The notes under the pieces were generated by a model that saw nothing but the letters and a program-made list of their open reading frames with translations, searched no databases and was not told where the DNA came from. 64,000 bases of DNA from Bacteroidia bacterium. Its GTDB lineage: Bacteria; Bacteroidota; Bacteroidia; Flavobacteriales; Flavobacteriaceae. Below are positions 1 to 9,114 of this stretch, one piece after another; positions within the stretch are counted from its first letter, which is position 1; every line of letters starts with the position of its first letter. The DNA lies in the NCBI GenBank assembly GCA_030427865.1, contig JAUICK010000002.1:124001-188000 (forward strand), in the 5' to 3' direction. Made by a program: the position numbers and the translations under genes.

Positions 1-677
1 AAAGTCTAAATTACAAATTTGCGCATAAAATTGTTGGGCAATCAGAAGAAACAATAGAGCATATTAGTAAAATTGTAAAAAAAGAATTTTTGGTATATAG
101 AAATACACCCAAATATTTTAAATATGAAGTAAAAAATACAAATACTTCAAAAAAGAAAATAGTTTATGCAGGTTTGTTAGGTTATGCTCAAGGAATTTTA
201 AAAATCTGTAAAAGTGTTAATTTTAAAGAGTTAGGTGTAGAATTTCATATATATGGAGCAGGAATGGAAGAACATAAAATAGAGCAAATAGCCAAAAATA
301 ATACAGCTAATATTTTTTATCATGGTGTTATTTCTCAACATCAACTTCAATCAGAAATTACAAAATACGATATAGGTTTGGTGCCTCTAAAAAATAAGAT
401 TTACGGAGCTGTTCCTTCTAAAATATTCGAATTAATGCAATTTGGGATTCCGATTCTTTTTTTTGGTGAAGGTGAAGGAGCAAAAATTGTGATTAAAGAA
501 AACATTGGACTATCTACAAATTCTGATAATATAAAAGATTTAAAAAATAAAATTTTAGAATTTAAAGAAATGAATCTTAACCAATACAAAACACTAAGTT
601 TAAACTCAATAAATGCGCACAAGCAAAAATATAATTTAGAAAATCAATTAAATAATTTTAAAGAACTATTAAAATAA
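1..677 (+). CDS. Glycosyltransferase family 4, C-terminal part (5' truncated)
   Basis: The reading frame is open from the first bases of the window (about position 3), so the start lies outside; the TTG at 90 is internal. What remains is the C-terminal Rossmann domain of a GT-B glycosyltransferase. It has the usual strand KIVYAGLLG, a middle segment HIYGAGMEE, and the nucleotide-sugar binding region around VPSKIFELMQFGIPI, which corresponds to the family's conserved acidic EX7E region. It would add a sugar to a lipid-linked glycan on the cytoplasmic face of the membrane. It is the first of seven co-directional polysaccharide genes and ends 15 bp before the next. The sugar cannot be told from sequence. 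Confidence 0.85.
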   Translation, partial: SLNYKFAHKIVGQSEETIEHISKIVKKEFLVYRNTPKYFKYEVKNTNTSKKKIVYAGLLGYAQGILKICKSVNFKELGVEFHIYGAGMEEHKIEQIAKNNTANIFYHGVISQHQLQSEITKYDIGLVPLKNKIYGAVPSKIFELMQFGIPILFFGEGEGAKIVIKENIGLSTNSDNIKDLKNKILEFKEMNLNQYKTLSLNSINAHKQKYNLENQLNNFKELLK

Positions 678-692
678 TACTACAGCAATTAG

Positions 693-2330
693 ATGACAAA
701 GAGCATTAAATCTATAACACTACATTACAAATCATTAAAATCTAATGAGTTAATAGAATTGTCTTATTCGAAACATCAATTTAGTTGCGATATTAAACTT
801 AAGGCAAATACAGAAATTAAAATTAATAGTTTAGCAATAGTAATAGATTTTAATCAAGAAATTGTAAATTGGAGAAACCATGATTATAATTGGATTGATT
901 GTAGTAAAAAAACTATTGTATCTAATAACTTATCTACAAAATGTATTCAACTAAAAGATGGTTATAAAATACTACCGTCAAAAAATTTAGGAGTTTGGGA
1001 ATACAATTCAAATAAAAAAAATAGACTTATATGGAGGTTAGAAAATAAGTATATTTCTCCAATTTTGCAGTTTGATAACAACGATAATAAAGAATTTATA
1101 GATGTTTTTTCTTTTCATAAAGAACTTAATCTTAAGCTGCTCATAACAAATCAAACAGTACCAGAATTTAGTCGTTCTAAAATTCCTTTTTCATCAATTT
1201 TATGTTTTACAGATCATTGCGATTTTGATTCGTTACTTCTTTTGCAAAAACAAAGAAAATTATTTAAAGATTTTGGCATAAAAACCACTAAAGGTTTTTT
1301 TTTAAATCATTTTTCAAAGCGAGACTTTAATGCCTCTTTTCAGAGAGAAAAAGAAGAGTTATTAGCTTGGATTTCTGATGGACATGAATTGGCATACCAT
1401 TCTTTAACTCAGTCTATTAGAAATGAAAACGATGCTAAAAATGAGTTCGAAAACTTTTTACCACCAATAAAAGGACTAAATACCTGGATTGATCACGGAT
1501 TTCAGCCTTATAATTTTACCTTAATAAAAAGGCAGCATTTAAAAATTGATGATTGGATTCTTAAACAAAATGCAAAAAATATTTTTAATTATTGGACGTA
1601 TAACGATTGTGGATCTGGAGGTAAAGGTATAATCAACCAATTAAATCCTGAGCATTTTACCCCAAAAGCTCTTTTGTCAAGTTTTAAAGAAAGAAGTTTT
1701 TTAGATAAAATGTCTTTTTTTAGTAGAAATTATTTGTTTTATTTCTCTAACAATAATAAAATTATAAATAAATATAAATCTTTATCAAGTATTGTAAAAA
1801 GTATTTTATATCAGAAAAAGTTTTCTAAAATAATTAGTTTACTATCTTATGGCGTTTCAGTATTATTTTATTTTATAAAAGTAATTTTTCAATGGCAGTT
1901 TATAAAAAATAAGACTTCAGATTGTGCTAAATTTTCTCCAATACTCTTTTCAAATTCAAGCTTTAAAGGAGAATCTCTTTTTTTTCAAACCTTAGAAATC
2001 AATAATTTTGTTGAAACATTTTCTAAAGAAAATATAGCTAAATTTACAGAAGAAAAAGGAATTTGTATAGCACATACTTATTTTTCAGTATTATTAAACT
2101 ACCACAAAGGAAGGTTATTTGTTAATGATAAGGGAGATATTAATCCCAAAACTCTTAAAGTTTTGGGCTTTGTTAAAAATAAAATCGAAAACAAAGAAAT
2201 TTGGAATCCTACAATAGAAGATTTTGCAAAATACTACCAGAATTTTAAAAATATAGAATTAGACATAAATTTAAAGGGAGAAATATTATTTTTACACCAC
2301 AACCAAGAAGTGAGTTACAGATTTATATAA
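693..2330 (+). CDS. Polysaccharide deacetylase-like protein (NodB-type fold)
   Basis: The 545-residue protein has no signal peptide. An N-terminal domain (about 1-160) of unknown family precedes a segment that resembles the NodB carbohydrate esterase fold. Residues 172-180 read FTDHCDFDS where the family has the TFDDG metal/base motif, and residues 230-237 read GHELAYHS, resembling the H-S/T-x-x-H motif, although the second histidine position is occupied by Gln (HSLTQ). The rest is Lys/Phe/Asn-rich. It probably acts on a cell-surface glycan intermediate, but with the altered motifs catalysis is uncertain. It sits between a glycosyltransferase and a FemAB-like gene and ends 1 bp before the latter. 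The fold is inferred from motifs only. Confidence 0.6.
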   Translation: MTKSIKSITLHYKSLKSNELIELSYSKHQFSCDIKLKANTEIKINSLAIVIDFNQEIVNWRNHDYNWIDCSKKTIVSNNLSTKCIQLKDGYKILPSKNLGVWEYNSNKKNRLIWRLENKYISPILQFDNNDNKEFIDVFSFHKELNLKLLITNQTVPEFSRSKIPFSSILCFTDHCDFDSLLLLQKQRKLFKDFGIKTTKGFFLNHFSKRDFNASFQREKEELLAWISDGHELAYHSLTQSIRNENDAKNEFENFLPPIKGLNTWIDHGFQPYNFTLIKRQHLKIDDWILKQNAKNIFNYWTYNDCGSGGKGIINQLNPEHFTPKALLSSFKERSFLDKMSFFSRNYLFYFSNNNKIINKYKSLSSIVKSILYQKKFSKIISLLSYGVSVLFYFIKVIFQWQFIKNKTSDCAKFSPILFSNSSFKGESLFFQTLEINNFVETFSKENIAKFTEEKGICIAHTYFSVLLNYHKGRLFVNDKGDINPKTLKVLGFVKNKIENKEIWNPTIEDFAKYYQNFKNIELDINLKGEILFLHHNQEVSYRFI

Positions 2331-2331
2331 T

Positions 2332-3402
2332 ATGAAGTTGTTTTGGACAAAAGAGCAAGAATGGTTAGATAGGTGGGATGAATATTTAATAAATTCGGAA
2401 AAAGGAAATCAATTATTGCTCTCAGATTGGTTAAAATCATACTCTTCTTATGGTTTTGATTTCGAAATTTTACTTTTATTAGACAACAAAAATGTAATAC
2501 AAGGAGGTTTAGGAGTTGTATATCCAAAAGTTCTTTTTTTTAAATTTGTTATTGTTCCTGTTGGGCCAATTTTAGAAAAAGATTTTTTCTCTTTTTTTGA
2601 TAAATTAATTTTAGAAGTTTTAAATAAAGCTAAAGAAACCAAAGCTTGCTACTGTCAAATCAGTGCACCAATACCTACAATACCAAAAGGAACTCAATTT
2701 TTACAAAATATACCTAAAGAAAGTGTTTATAATACTGGAAACACTGGCGCAAAATTTAAGTATGTATATCCGTCATCGGGTTTAAATTGGATAGATTTAA
2801 CCAAATATACAGACGAAGAAGATTTACTAAAATCATTCAAATCTAAAGTAAGAAGAGATATTAGAGCTTCTTTAAGAAAAGATTTAAAAATTGTTTTTGC
2901 TAATAATTTAGAGATGCTAAGAGCTGGGTATTCTATACTAAAACAAAATGCAAATGAAAACAATTATTCGATAAGAGACTTTTCTTTTTTTGAAAAACAT
3001 ATATACAGTTTAATAAAAAAAGGATATGCAAAATTAATATTAGCAGAATATAATAATGTAATTAAAGGCTGTATATTAGTAATTAAATCTGGTAATTATT
3101 TTAAATATGTGATGGGAGGAACAGTAAAACAAAAACCCGATTTGTTAGTAGGTTATTTTTTGCAATGGCATATTATAAAAGAATCTTTAAATTTAGGTTT
3201 TTGTGGATACGATATTTCTACTGGAGGCTCTAAAGGTGTTTTAAAATTTAAAAAAGATTTTAATACAGAAGAAATTAAGTATATACAAACCAAACATTGG
3301 GTTTTAAGAAAAAATATTTTTAATTTATTTATAATTTCAAACGGTTTTATAAAAAAGAATAAAAAAATATTTTCAATACTACTAAAAAAACTAAGAAAAT
3401 AA
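2332..3402 (+). CDS. FemAB-like / GNAT-fold aminoacyltransferase-type protein
   Basis: This 356-residue soluble protein resembles the FemAB/peptidoglycan-bridge superfamily (double GNAT fold). The basic segment FKSKVRRDIRASLRKDL near residues 172-188 is typical of these proteins, followed by a second half with GYAKLILAEYNNVIKGCILVI and a conserved-looking C-terminal YDISTGGSKGVLKFKKDF. In classical members the donor is aminoacyl-tRNA and the target a lipid-linked peptide. Homologues inside exopolysaccharide clusters probably acylate sugars instead, so the acceptor here is unknown. It is tightly packed between the deacetylase-like gene and the methyltransferase, whose ATG follows its stop directly, which implies one transcript. 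Confidence 0.7.
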   Translation: MKLFWTKEQEWLDRWDEYLINSEKGNQLLLSDWLKSYSSYGFDFEILLLLDNKNVIQGGLGVVYPKVLFFKFVIVPVGPILEKDFFSFFDKLILEVLNKAKETKACYCQISAPIPTIPKGTQFLQNIPKESVYNTGNTGAKFKYVYPSSGLNWIDLTKYTDEEDLLKSFKSKVRRDIRASLRKDLKIVFANNLEMLRAGYSILKQNANENNYSIRDFSFFEKHIYSLIKKGYAKLILAEYNNVIKGCILVIKSGNYFKYVMGGTVKQKPDLLVGYFLQWHIIKESLNLGFCGYDISTGGSKGVLKFKKDFNTEEIKYIQTKHWVLRKNIFNLFIISNGFIKKNKKIFSILLKKLRK

Positions 3403-4152
3403 ATGAGTAGAAATGTAAAAAATAAAGACTTTTGGGAAAATATGGATGTTATTGGTACTCAAGACCAAGAAAAACCAATAACCAATAACTACGAAAAATA
3501 TTTATATAATTTAGCATTAGCTTATCAACAAAAGAAAAAAAAGGAGATTAAAGCTGTTAAAGTTTTTGGTTGCGGAACAGGTAGAGAATTATTTGAAATT
3601 AATAACACTTTTAAACCTCTATATATTAAAGGAACTGATATTTCTGAAAATATGATTACTGGTTGTAATAAGAATATAAAAAAATGGAATATTGATAAAG
3701 TCGTAGAAACAGAAGTAGTTGCAGCAGAACAATTTGCAACTGAAAAAACTTTTAATATTGTAACAATTATGACGAGTATGCTAACTTATGTACCAAATAA
3801 AAATGATAGAAAAACAATTTTTAACATATCTTATAATATTTTAGAAAGCAATGGAGTACTTATTGGTGTTGTGCACAATCAAGTAGGTAAATTTAATAAG
3901 ACTTTATATTTTAAATTAAGAAATATCTTTAGCCCATTCATAAAAGGAAAACCAGGAGATAGAAAATCTGGTTTTAAAGGGTTTAAAGTCCCTGCATATT
4001 ATTTTACAAAGAAAGAATTAATAAAAGAATTGCAAGAAGCTAATTTTAAGAATATTGATGTTTTTTCATTAGAAGATTATGCCAATAGAATGAACTTTAA
4101 ATACAATAGAAAAACTGGCGATAATAACCTTCTGTTTTTTGCTACAAAATAA
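3403..4152 (+). CDS. Class I SAM-dependent methyltransferase
   Basis: The 249-residue protein has a class I methyltransferase fold. Motif I is VFGCGTGRELF (GCGTG at about residues 56-60), followed by an acidic strand end (GTDISENM) that would bind the SAM ribose and a post-motif NIVTIMTSMLTYV. Its start directly follows the preceding stop, so it is probably translationally coupled to the FemAB-like gene. Position in the polysaccharide cluster suggests methylation of a sugar or lipid-linked intermediate. Nothing in the sequence defines the acceptor. Confidence 0.8.
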   Translation: MSRNVKNKDFWENMDVIGTQDQEKPITNNYEKYLYNLALAYQQKKKKEIKAVKVFGCGTGRELFEINNTFKPLYIKGTDISENMITGCNKNIKKWNIDKVVETEVVAAEQFATEKTFNIVTIMTSMLTYVPNKNDRKTIFNISYNILESNGVLIGVVHNQVGKFNKTLYFKLRNIFSPFIKGKPGDRKSGFKGFKVPAYYFTKKELIKELQEANFKNIDVFSLEDYANRMNFKYNRKTGDNNLLFFATK

Positions 4153-4168
4153 AAGTTAGATAATTTAT

Positions 4169-5587
4169 ATGTTATTTAATTCTTTAGATTTTGCCATATT
4201 TTTACCAATAGTCTTTACATTATACTGGTTTGTCTTTTCCAAGAAAGTTTCTCATCAAAATTTTGTAATTTTTATTTCAAGCTATATATTTTATGGTTTT
4301 TGGGATTGGCGATTTTTAACCTTAATTTTTTTCAGTTCTTTAGTAGATTTTTATTCAGGAATAAAAATAGATAAAGCAAAAACTAAATTTAAAAGAAAAT
4401 TATTTTTAAGCCTAAGTCTTTTTAGCAATTTAGGGCTTTTAGCGTTTTTTAAGTACTACAACTTCTTTTTAGATAGCTTTTCAGATTCATTTCAATTTTT
4501 TGGATATTCAATAAATGCAGATAGATTATCTATTGTGTTACCTGTTGGAATTAGTTTTTACACATTTCAAACCTTAAGCTATTCAATAGATGTTTACAAT
4601 AAAAAAATTCATCACACCAATAATTTTTTAGCATTTTTATCTTTTGTTAGCTTTTTTCCACAGTTAGTTGCAGGACCAATAGAAAGAGCTTCTAACTTAT
4701 TACCTCAATTTTTTTATAAAAGAGTATTTAATTACGATAAAGCAGTTTCTGGAATTCAGCTAATAGTATGGGGATTTTTTAAAAAAATGGTTATTGCAGA
4801 TAATGCTTCTATAATTGTCAATGGTATTTTCGAGAATTATCAAAACCAATCTTTTGAATCACTACTTTTAGGAGCTTTTTTATTCTCTTTCCAAATCTAT
4901 GGAGATTTTTCAGGTTATTCAGATATAGCAATTGGTGTAGCAAGGTTGTTTAATTTCGATTTAATGACAAATTTTAAATTCCCCTATTTATCTAAAAATA
5001 TTGGAGAGTTCTGGAAACGTTGGCATATCTCTTTATCAACTTGGTTTAGAGATTATTTGTACATTCCTTTAGGTGGTAGTAAAGGAAGTTTAAATACATC
5101 TATAAGAAACGTTTTTATTGTTTTTTTGGTTAGTGGTTTTTGGCATGGAGCAAATTGGACATTTGTTTTCTGGGGGTTAATTCATGCGATGTTTTATATT
5201 CCATTATTTATATCAATAAAAAAAGGAACAGAGAAAGACAGTACTAACAAGTTTAGAGTATTTAATATTTTTTCTACTTTTATCTTAGTGATGTTTTCTT
5301 GGATTATTTTTAGATCAGAATCTATTTCCGACTCTATTTTATATATTAAAAGAATACTTACATTTAAATCTGGCGATAGTTTTTTTACATCTACCAGTAA
5401 ATATTTAGTAATTACAGGAGTTTGCTTTTTAAGTATTTTATTTACAGTTTTAGTAGAAATTTACAATCAAAAAAAAGAGAGGGTAGAAGTGTATTTTAAA
5501 TCAGTTTTTTTAATTTTCTTATGTCTTATTATAGCTTTTTTTGGAGCCATTAAAAATCACTCAGATTTTATCTATTTTCAATTTTAA
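4169..5587 (+). CDS. MBOAT family O-acyltransferase (AlgI/DltB-like)
   Basis: The 472-residue polytopic membrane protein carries the diagnostic MBOAT signatures: PQLVAGPIER near residues 164-173, FWKRWHISLSTWFRDYLYIPLGG at about 281-303, and GFWHGANWTF with the presumed catalytic His at about 326. In AlgI, DltB and PatA relatives this channel-like enzyme passes an acyl group (often acetyl) across the inner membrane to an extracytoplasmic partner that acylates the glycan. The next gene, 3 bp downstream, encodes a membrane-anchored SGNH-type protein, matching the usual two-gene arrangement. Role: O-acylation of the surface polysaccharide. Confidence 0.93.
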   Translation: MLFNSLDFAIFLPIVFTLYWFVFSKKVSHQNFVIFISSYIFYGFWDWRFLTLIFFSSLVDFYSGIKIDKAKTKFKRKLFLSLSLFSNLGLLAFFKYYNFFLDSFSDSFQFFGYSINADRLSIVLPVGISFYTFQTLSYSIDVYNKKIHHTNNFLAFLSFVSFFPQLVAGPIERASNLLPQFFYKRVFNYDKAVSGIQLIVWGFFKKMVIADNASIIVNGIFENYQNQSFESLLLGAFLFSFQIYGDFSGYSDIAIGVARLFNFDLMTNFKFPYLSKNIGEFWKRWHISLSTWFRDYLYIPLGGSKGSLNTSIRNVFIVFLVSGFWHGANWTFVFWGLIHAMFYIPLFISIKKGTEKDSTNKFRVFNIFSTFILVMFSWIIFRSESISDSILYIKRILTFKSGDSFFTSTSKYLVITGVCFLSILFTVLVEIYNQKKERVEVYFKSVFLIFLCLIIAFFGAIKNHSDFIYFQF

Positions 5588-5590
5588 AGG

Positions 5591-6496
5591 ATGAAAAAAT
5601 TTATAAAAAAAATAATTATTTATCTATCAATTACGTTACTATTAGGTAATTTAATAGGCTTTACTGCAAATTATTTTTTAAGTAAATCTCAATTTTATAA
5701 AAGTAGTTTTTTGGTTAACGCTTTTAATAAAGGAGAAAAATTTGATTATTTTATAGTAGGATCAAGTAGAGGGTTAACTACCTTAAATACCAATTTAATT
5801 GATCAGAAATTAAATCTAAAAGGTGTAAATTTATCAATGGATGATACTGATTTGAAAACGCAATTTTTAATGATTAAGCATTTTTTTAACTCAGGTTTTT
5901 CATCAAAATATTTAATATTAACTCTCGATGAATCTCATTTTAAAAGTACGTCTTTAAATTTAGGAAATAACGATTATAGATTTTCTCCTTTTATTAGAAG
6001 AGAATATGTAAAGAATCACTTTGATGAATATGAAAAAAATACTTTAGGTATAATTTCGAATGCAAATGTAAACCCCTTTTTTAATTATTCTTATTATAAT
6101 TTTGAATTATTTCTGCCTGCAGCATTAAGTGTTATTAAGCCAAACTTTAGAAATAAATTTGATGCAAAAGGAAATTATTCTTACCCTAATTCTGGTGTTA
6201 AATTACTTTTTGAAAAGAATAATGCCATCAAACAAAAAATTACCAATCCATTAGTTAAAGAAATTAAAGAGTTTTTAAAAACTAAGAAATGCAAACTTAT
6301 TATTTACGTTGCTCCTTATTTTAATAAAGAATATGTGTTTGATACTCATAAAATTAACTATCAAATTATAAATCATACTAATATTTTAAATGATGATTTA
6401 AAATATTTTTATGATGCAACACATGTAAATAATGAAGGTAGAAATCTTTGCTCTAAACTATTTAGTGTTAATTTTATTTCTTTAATTAAGAAATAG
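5591..6496 (+). CDS. Membrane-anchored SGNH-like partner of the MBOAT acyltransferase
   Basis: This 301-residue protein has one N-terminal membrane segment (about 8-30) and an extracytoplasmic domain. FIVGSSRG (Ser58/Ser59) and YDATHVNNEG (Asp275, His278) sit where SGNH/GDSL-fold enzymes carry the nucleophile-bearing GxS block and the C-terminal D-x-x-H pair. By analogy with AlgJ/AlgX and PatB-type enzymes it would receive the acyl group exported by the MBOAT encoded just upstream and transfer it to the glycan. Overall identity to named families cannot be judged here; the assignment rests on motifs and gene pairing. Confidence 0.65.
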   Translation: MKKFIKKIIIYLSITLLLGNLIGFTANYFLSKSQFYKSSFLVNAFNKGEKFDYFIVGSSRGLTTLNTNLIDQKLNLKGVNLSMDDTDLKTQFLMIKHFFNSGFSSKYLILTLDESHFKSTSLNLGNNDYRFSPFIRREYVKNHFDEYEKNTLGIISNANVNPFFNYSYYNFELFLPAALSVIKPNFRNKFDAKGNYSYPNSGVKLLFEKNNAIKQKITNPLVKEIKEFLKTKKCKLIIYVAPYFNKEYVFDTHKINYQIINHTNILNDDLKYFYDATHVNNEGRNLCSKLFSVNFISLIKK

Positions 6497-6591
6497 TAAA
6501 TCAAAGTTTTTTTTTAAATTTGTTTATTCCTCCAAAAAAAAACTATTCCAAGAAAATAATTATTGTACCTACATAAAATACTAATTTTATA

Positions 6592-7947
6592 ATGTCAGAA
6601 AGAAAACTACTTCTAAGAATTATAGACATTTTATTACTTGTTTTAAGTTTATGGATGACATCTATTTATTTAGACTTTAATTATATTAGTTTTAATTCTA
6701 GTTCAATTCTAAACTGGCTACTGCTATTAACCATTTATTATTTACTTTTTGGTGAAATATTTCAACTCTATAATTTAAATGTTTCTAATAATAGATATTT
6801 AATTGTTAGAAGTGTTATTTTAACTGCTTTTTCGGTTACCATTTTTTATATTTTCACGCCTTATATTTCTCCAGAACTGCCTCCAAATAGACTTCAAATA
6901 GTCTATTTCTTTTTAATTTTATCTGTGCCTGTAATTTTATGGAGGTTTATTTACTCTTGGGTTATATTTTCTCCAAAATATTTTAAAAATGTTTTATTTA
7001 TTGGAAAATCAGACAGGATAGAAAAAATGATACAGCATATTAAGGGAGATAAATTTCATGACTTAATTGGATATATTTCAGACAAAGAAATTTTAGGGTT
7101 TAAGAATTTTTATGATATTAAATCTATCAATTTATCATCAATTCTATCTTCTAAGATTGTCGATGAAGTTATTGTATCTAAAGTTGGGTTTTCAGAAACT
7201 GTTATTAACAATTTAAATAAAGAGCTTATTTTACAATTTAAAAAAGGGGTTAATATTACCAGTTACGAAAGTTTTTATGAAAACGTTACAGCAAGAGTCC
7301 CAAAGGGATATTTAGACCATAATTTCTATAAAAACATTAATTTTAGTAAGAATAATTCAAATAGATTTTATCTTTTTGGCTTACGTACCTTAGATATTGT
7401 AATTTCTATATTAGGTATTCTTTCTTTATGTTTAGTTGTACCTTTTGTTTTAATAGGAAATTTATTTGGAAATAGAGGCCCATTATTTTACACACAAGAA
7501 AGGGTAGGGCAAAACAGTAAGGTTTTTAAGATTTATAAACTTAGATCTATGATTAAAAATGCTGAAAAAGGTAGAGCCGTTTGGGCAGATAAAAACGACT
7601 CAAGGATTACTAAATTTGGTAAATTTTTAAGAAATACAAGATTAGACGAATCACCTCAATTTTTTAATATTTTAAAAGGAGAAATGAGTTTAATTGGACC
7701 AAGACCAGAAAGACCAGAATTTGTTAAAAGTTTAGAAAAAGAAATTCCTTTTTATCCTATTAGACATGTTATTAGACCAGGATTAACAGGTTGGGCTCAA
7801 GTAAATTACCCTTATGCAAATACCATAGAAGAGCAAGAAACTAAACTAAGGTACGATTTGTACTACATTAAAGAGCGTAGTTCTTTTTTAGATTTTAAAA
7901 TACTTATTAAAACTATAACAACGGTATTATTTTACAGAGGTCAATAA
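6592..7947 (+). CDS. Polyprenyl-phosphate glycosyl-1-phosphate transferase (WbaP/WcaJ type)
   Basis: The 451-residue protein has about five N-terminal membrane segments, a central Rossmann-like region and a C-terminal bacterial sugar transferase domain. The catalytic part includes FKIYKLRSM, the Asp-Glu pair in RLDESPQFFN (D352/E353) and SLIGPRPERPEF (about 367-378). It moves a sugar-1-phosphate from a UDP-sugar onto undecaprenyl phosphate, the first committed step in assembling O-antigen or exopolysaccharide repeat units. A 95-bp AT-rich gap separates it from the upstream cluster, so it may have its own promoter. Its last 21 bp overlap the convergent DUF4105 gene. The sugar (glucose, galactose or an N-acetylamino sugar) is not determinable. 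Confidence 0.93.
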   Translation: MSERKLLLRIIDILLLVLSLWMTSIYLDFNYISFNSSSILNWLLLLTIYYLLFGEIFQLYNLNVSNNRYLIVRSVILTAFSVTIFYIFTPYISPELPPNRLQIVYFFLILSVPVILWRFIYSWVIFSPKYFKNVLFIGKSDRIEKMIQHIKGDKFHDLIGYISDKEILGFKNFYDIKSINLSSILSSKIVDEVIVSKVGFSETVINNLNKELILQFKKGVNITSYESFYENVTARVPKGYLDHNFYKNINFSKNNSNRFYLFGLRTLDIVISILGILSLCLVVPFVLIGNLFGNRGPLFYTQERVGQNSKVFKIYKLRSMIKNAEKGRAVWADKNDSRITKFGKFLRNTRLDESPQFFNILKGEMSLIGPRPERPEFVKSLEKEIPFYPIRHVIRPGLTGWAQVNYPYANTIEEQETKLRYDLYYIKERSSFLDFKILIKTITTVLFYRGQ

Positions 7948-9108
7948 TTTATTTGATAAAAATAAATATCTGATGAAAACTAAAAGTAAAATAGGTAGAA
8001 TAACAACTGGAAATACCTGAATTTTTAGTAACCAAATTATTGGTATTAAAAACAATAAAAATTTTAAACCTAATAAATATTTTAAAACCCACTTGGGCAA
8101 TTTTTCTTTATAAAGAAAAAAGCCAACAAGAATATTTAAAGGAAAAGCCCAGAGAATATTAAAATTGTTTGGTGCTGTACTATGACTTGAAAAAAACCAT
8201 AAAAAGAATAAAATACAACCAATAATTCCTGTTAAAAAAAAGAGTAGAAAATCTAAACTTTTTGTTCTATTCTTATTTTTAAAGTCTTTACAGGTTATAT
8301 ATACTCCAATTAAGAAAAGAATAGTAAATATTAATAATGGATTAAGAAGAGCAGCAGTTGGTTTTTTTTCATCAAAAATTAAAAGTTCCGTTTCTTTTTT
8401 AACCAAGTTTTTTGGTTGATTTTTAATAAATAAATCTGCGTTTTTAAAAGAGCTGTATACATATTTTGGTAAATACATATATTCTTCTAATGTTGCTGTT
8501 TCCTCTAACTTTATACCAGCTATTAAATTTAAACCAAGATATCCCCAAGAATTCCAATGAAGTTCTCTATTAGTTAATTGTCTAAAAGTTAATTTTTTTT
8601 CTAAATTATTATCATTAAAAACTACTTTATCACCTAAAATAGATTTAGTAATATCTCTTAGCTTTGTAGCACAATTATTAAAATAAGGATCGTATTGATA
8701 ATTTCTGTTTTGAGGTAAAGCATTTGTTTCTAAAAAACTAAAATAGGCTTGTTTTTCTTGCTGATTCAAGTTCAAAACTTGTTCTTTTAACCAACGTTTA
8801 TCTTTTTTATAACTTGCTAAAAAGTATTTAAAGTCATAACGAGCTAAGCTATAAATCATGTTTCCTTTAGCAAAATTTGTGTAGAAATTTGGCTGATTAA
8901 AGTCAAACATTCCATAGTTATAAATTAAATCAAAATTTAAAACAGGATCTTTAATTCTTATTGCAGAATGACCAAAGGCTTCGTATAATTCTTCTCCAGG
9001 ACCAGCAGTTACAATACTAACTTCTGCATAAACAGAAAGGTTAATTTGTGCATTTACAGAAGCATAGAAAATGAATAGGAATAAAGTGAAAAAGTATTTT
9101 TTTATCAT
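7927..9108 (-). CDS. Lnb-type DUF4105 membrane protein, possible lipoprotein N-acyltransferase
   Basis: The 393-residue protein has a signal peptide (cleavage near ASVNA-Q), a periplasmic DUF4105 domain and about five C-terminal membrane segments (roughly 250-385). The candidate catalytic pair is His47 in EAFGHSAIRI and Cys146 in PYFNNCATKLRD. The same domain defines Lnb, the lipoprotein N-acyltransferase described in Bacteroides, which makes mature triacylated lipoproteins in a phylum that lacks Lnt; that link is family knowledge, not proof for this copy. It lies 6 bp downstream of a PorV-like outer-membrane gene and is probably co-transcribed with it. Its 3' end overlaps the convergent phosphoglycosyltransferase gene. 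Confidence 0.8.
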   Translation of the reverse strand: MIKKYFFTLFLFIFYASVNAQINLSVYAEVSIVTAGPGEELYEAFGHSAIRIKDPVLNFDLIYNYGMFDFNQPNFYTNFAKGNMIYSLARYDFKYFLASYKKDKRWLKEQVLNLNQQEKQAYFSFLETNALPQNRNYQYDPYFNNCATKLRDITKSILGDKVVFNDNNLEKKLTFRQLTNRELHWNSWGYLGLNLIAGIKLEETATLEEYMYLPKYVYSSFKNADLFIKNQPKNLVKKETELLIFDEKKPTAALLNPLLIFTILFLIGVYITCKDFKNKNRTKSLDFLLFFLTGIIGCILFFLWFFSSHSTAPNNFNILWAFPLNILVGFFLYKEKLPKWVLKYLLGLKFLLFLIPIIWLLKIQVFPVVILPILLLVFIRYLFLSNKLLTSVK

Positions 9109-9114
9109 AAAGAA

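Noticed and set aside
6566..6572. TACCTAC half-site before the phosphoglycosyltransferase gene
   Set aside because: The partner half is absent and no -7 element lies 22-23 bp from it, so it is not counted with the regulon operators.
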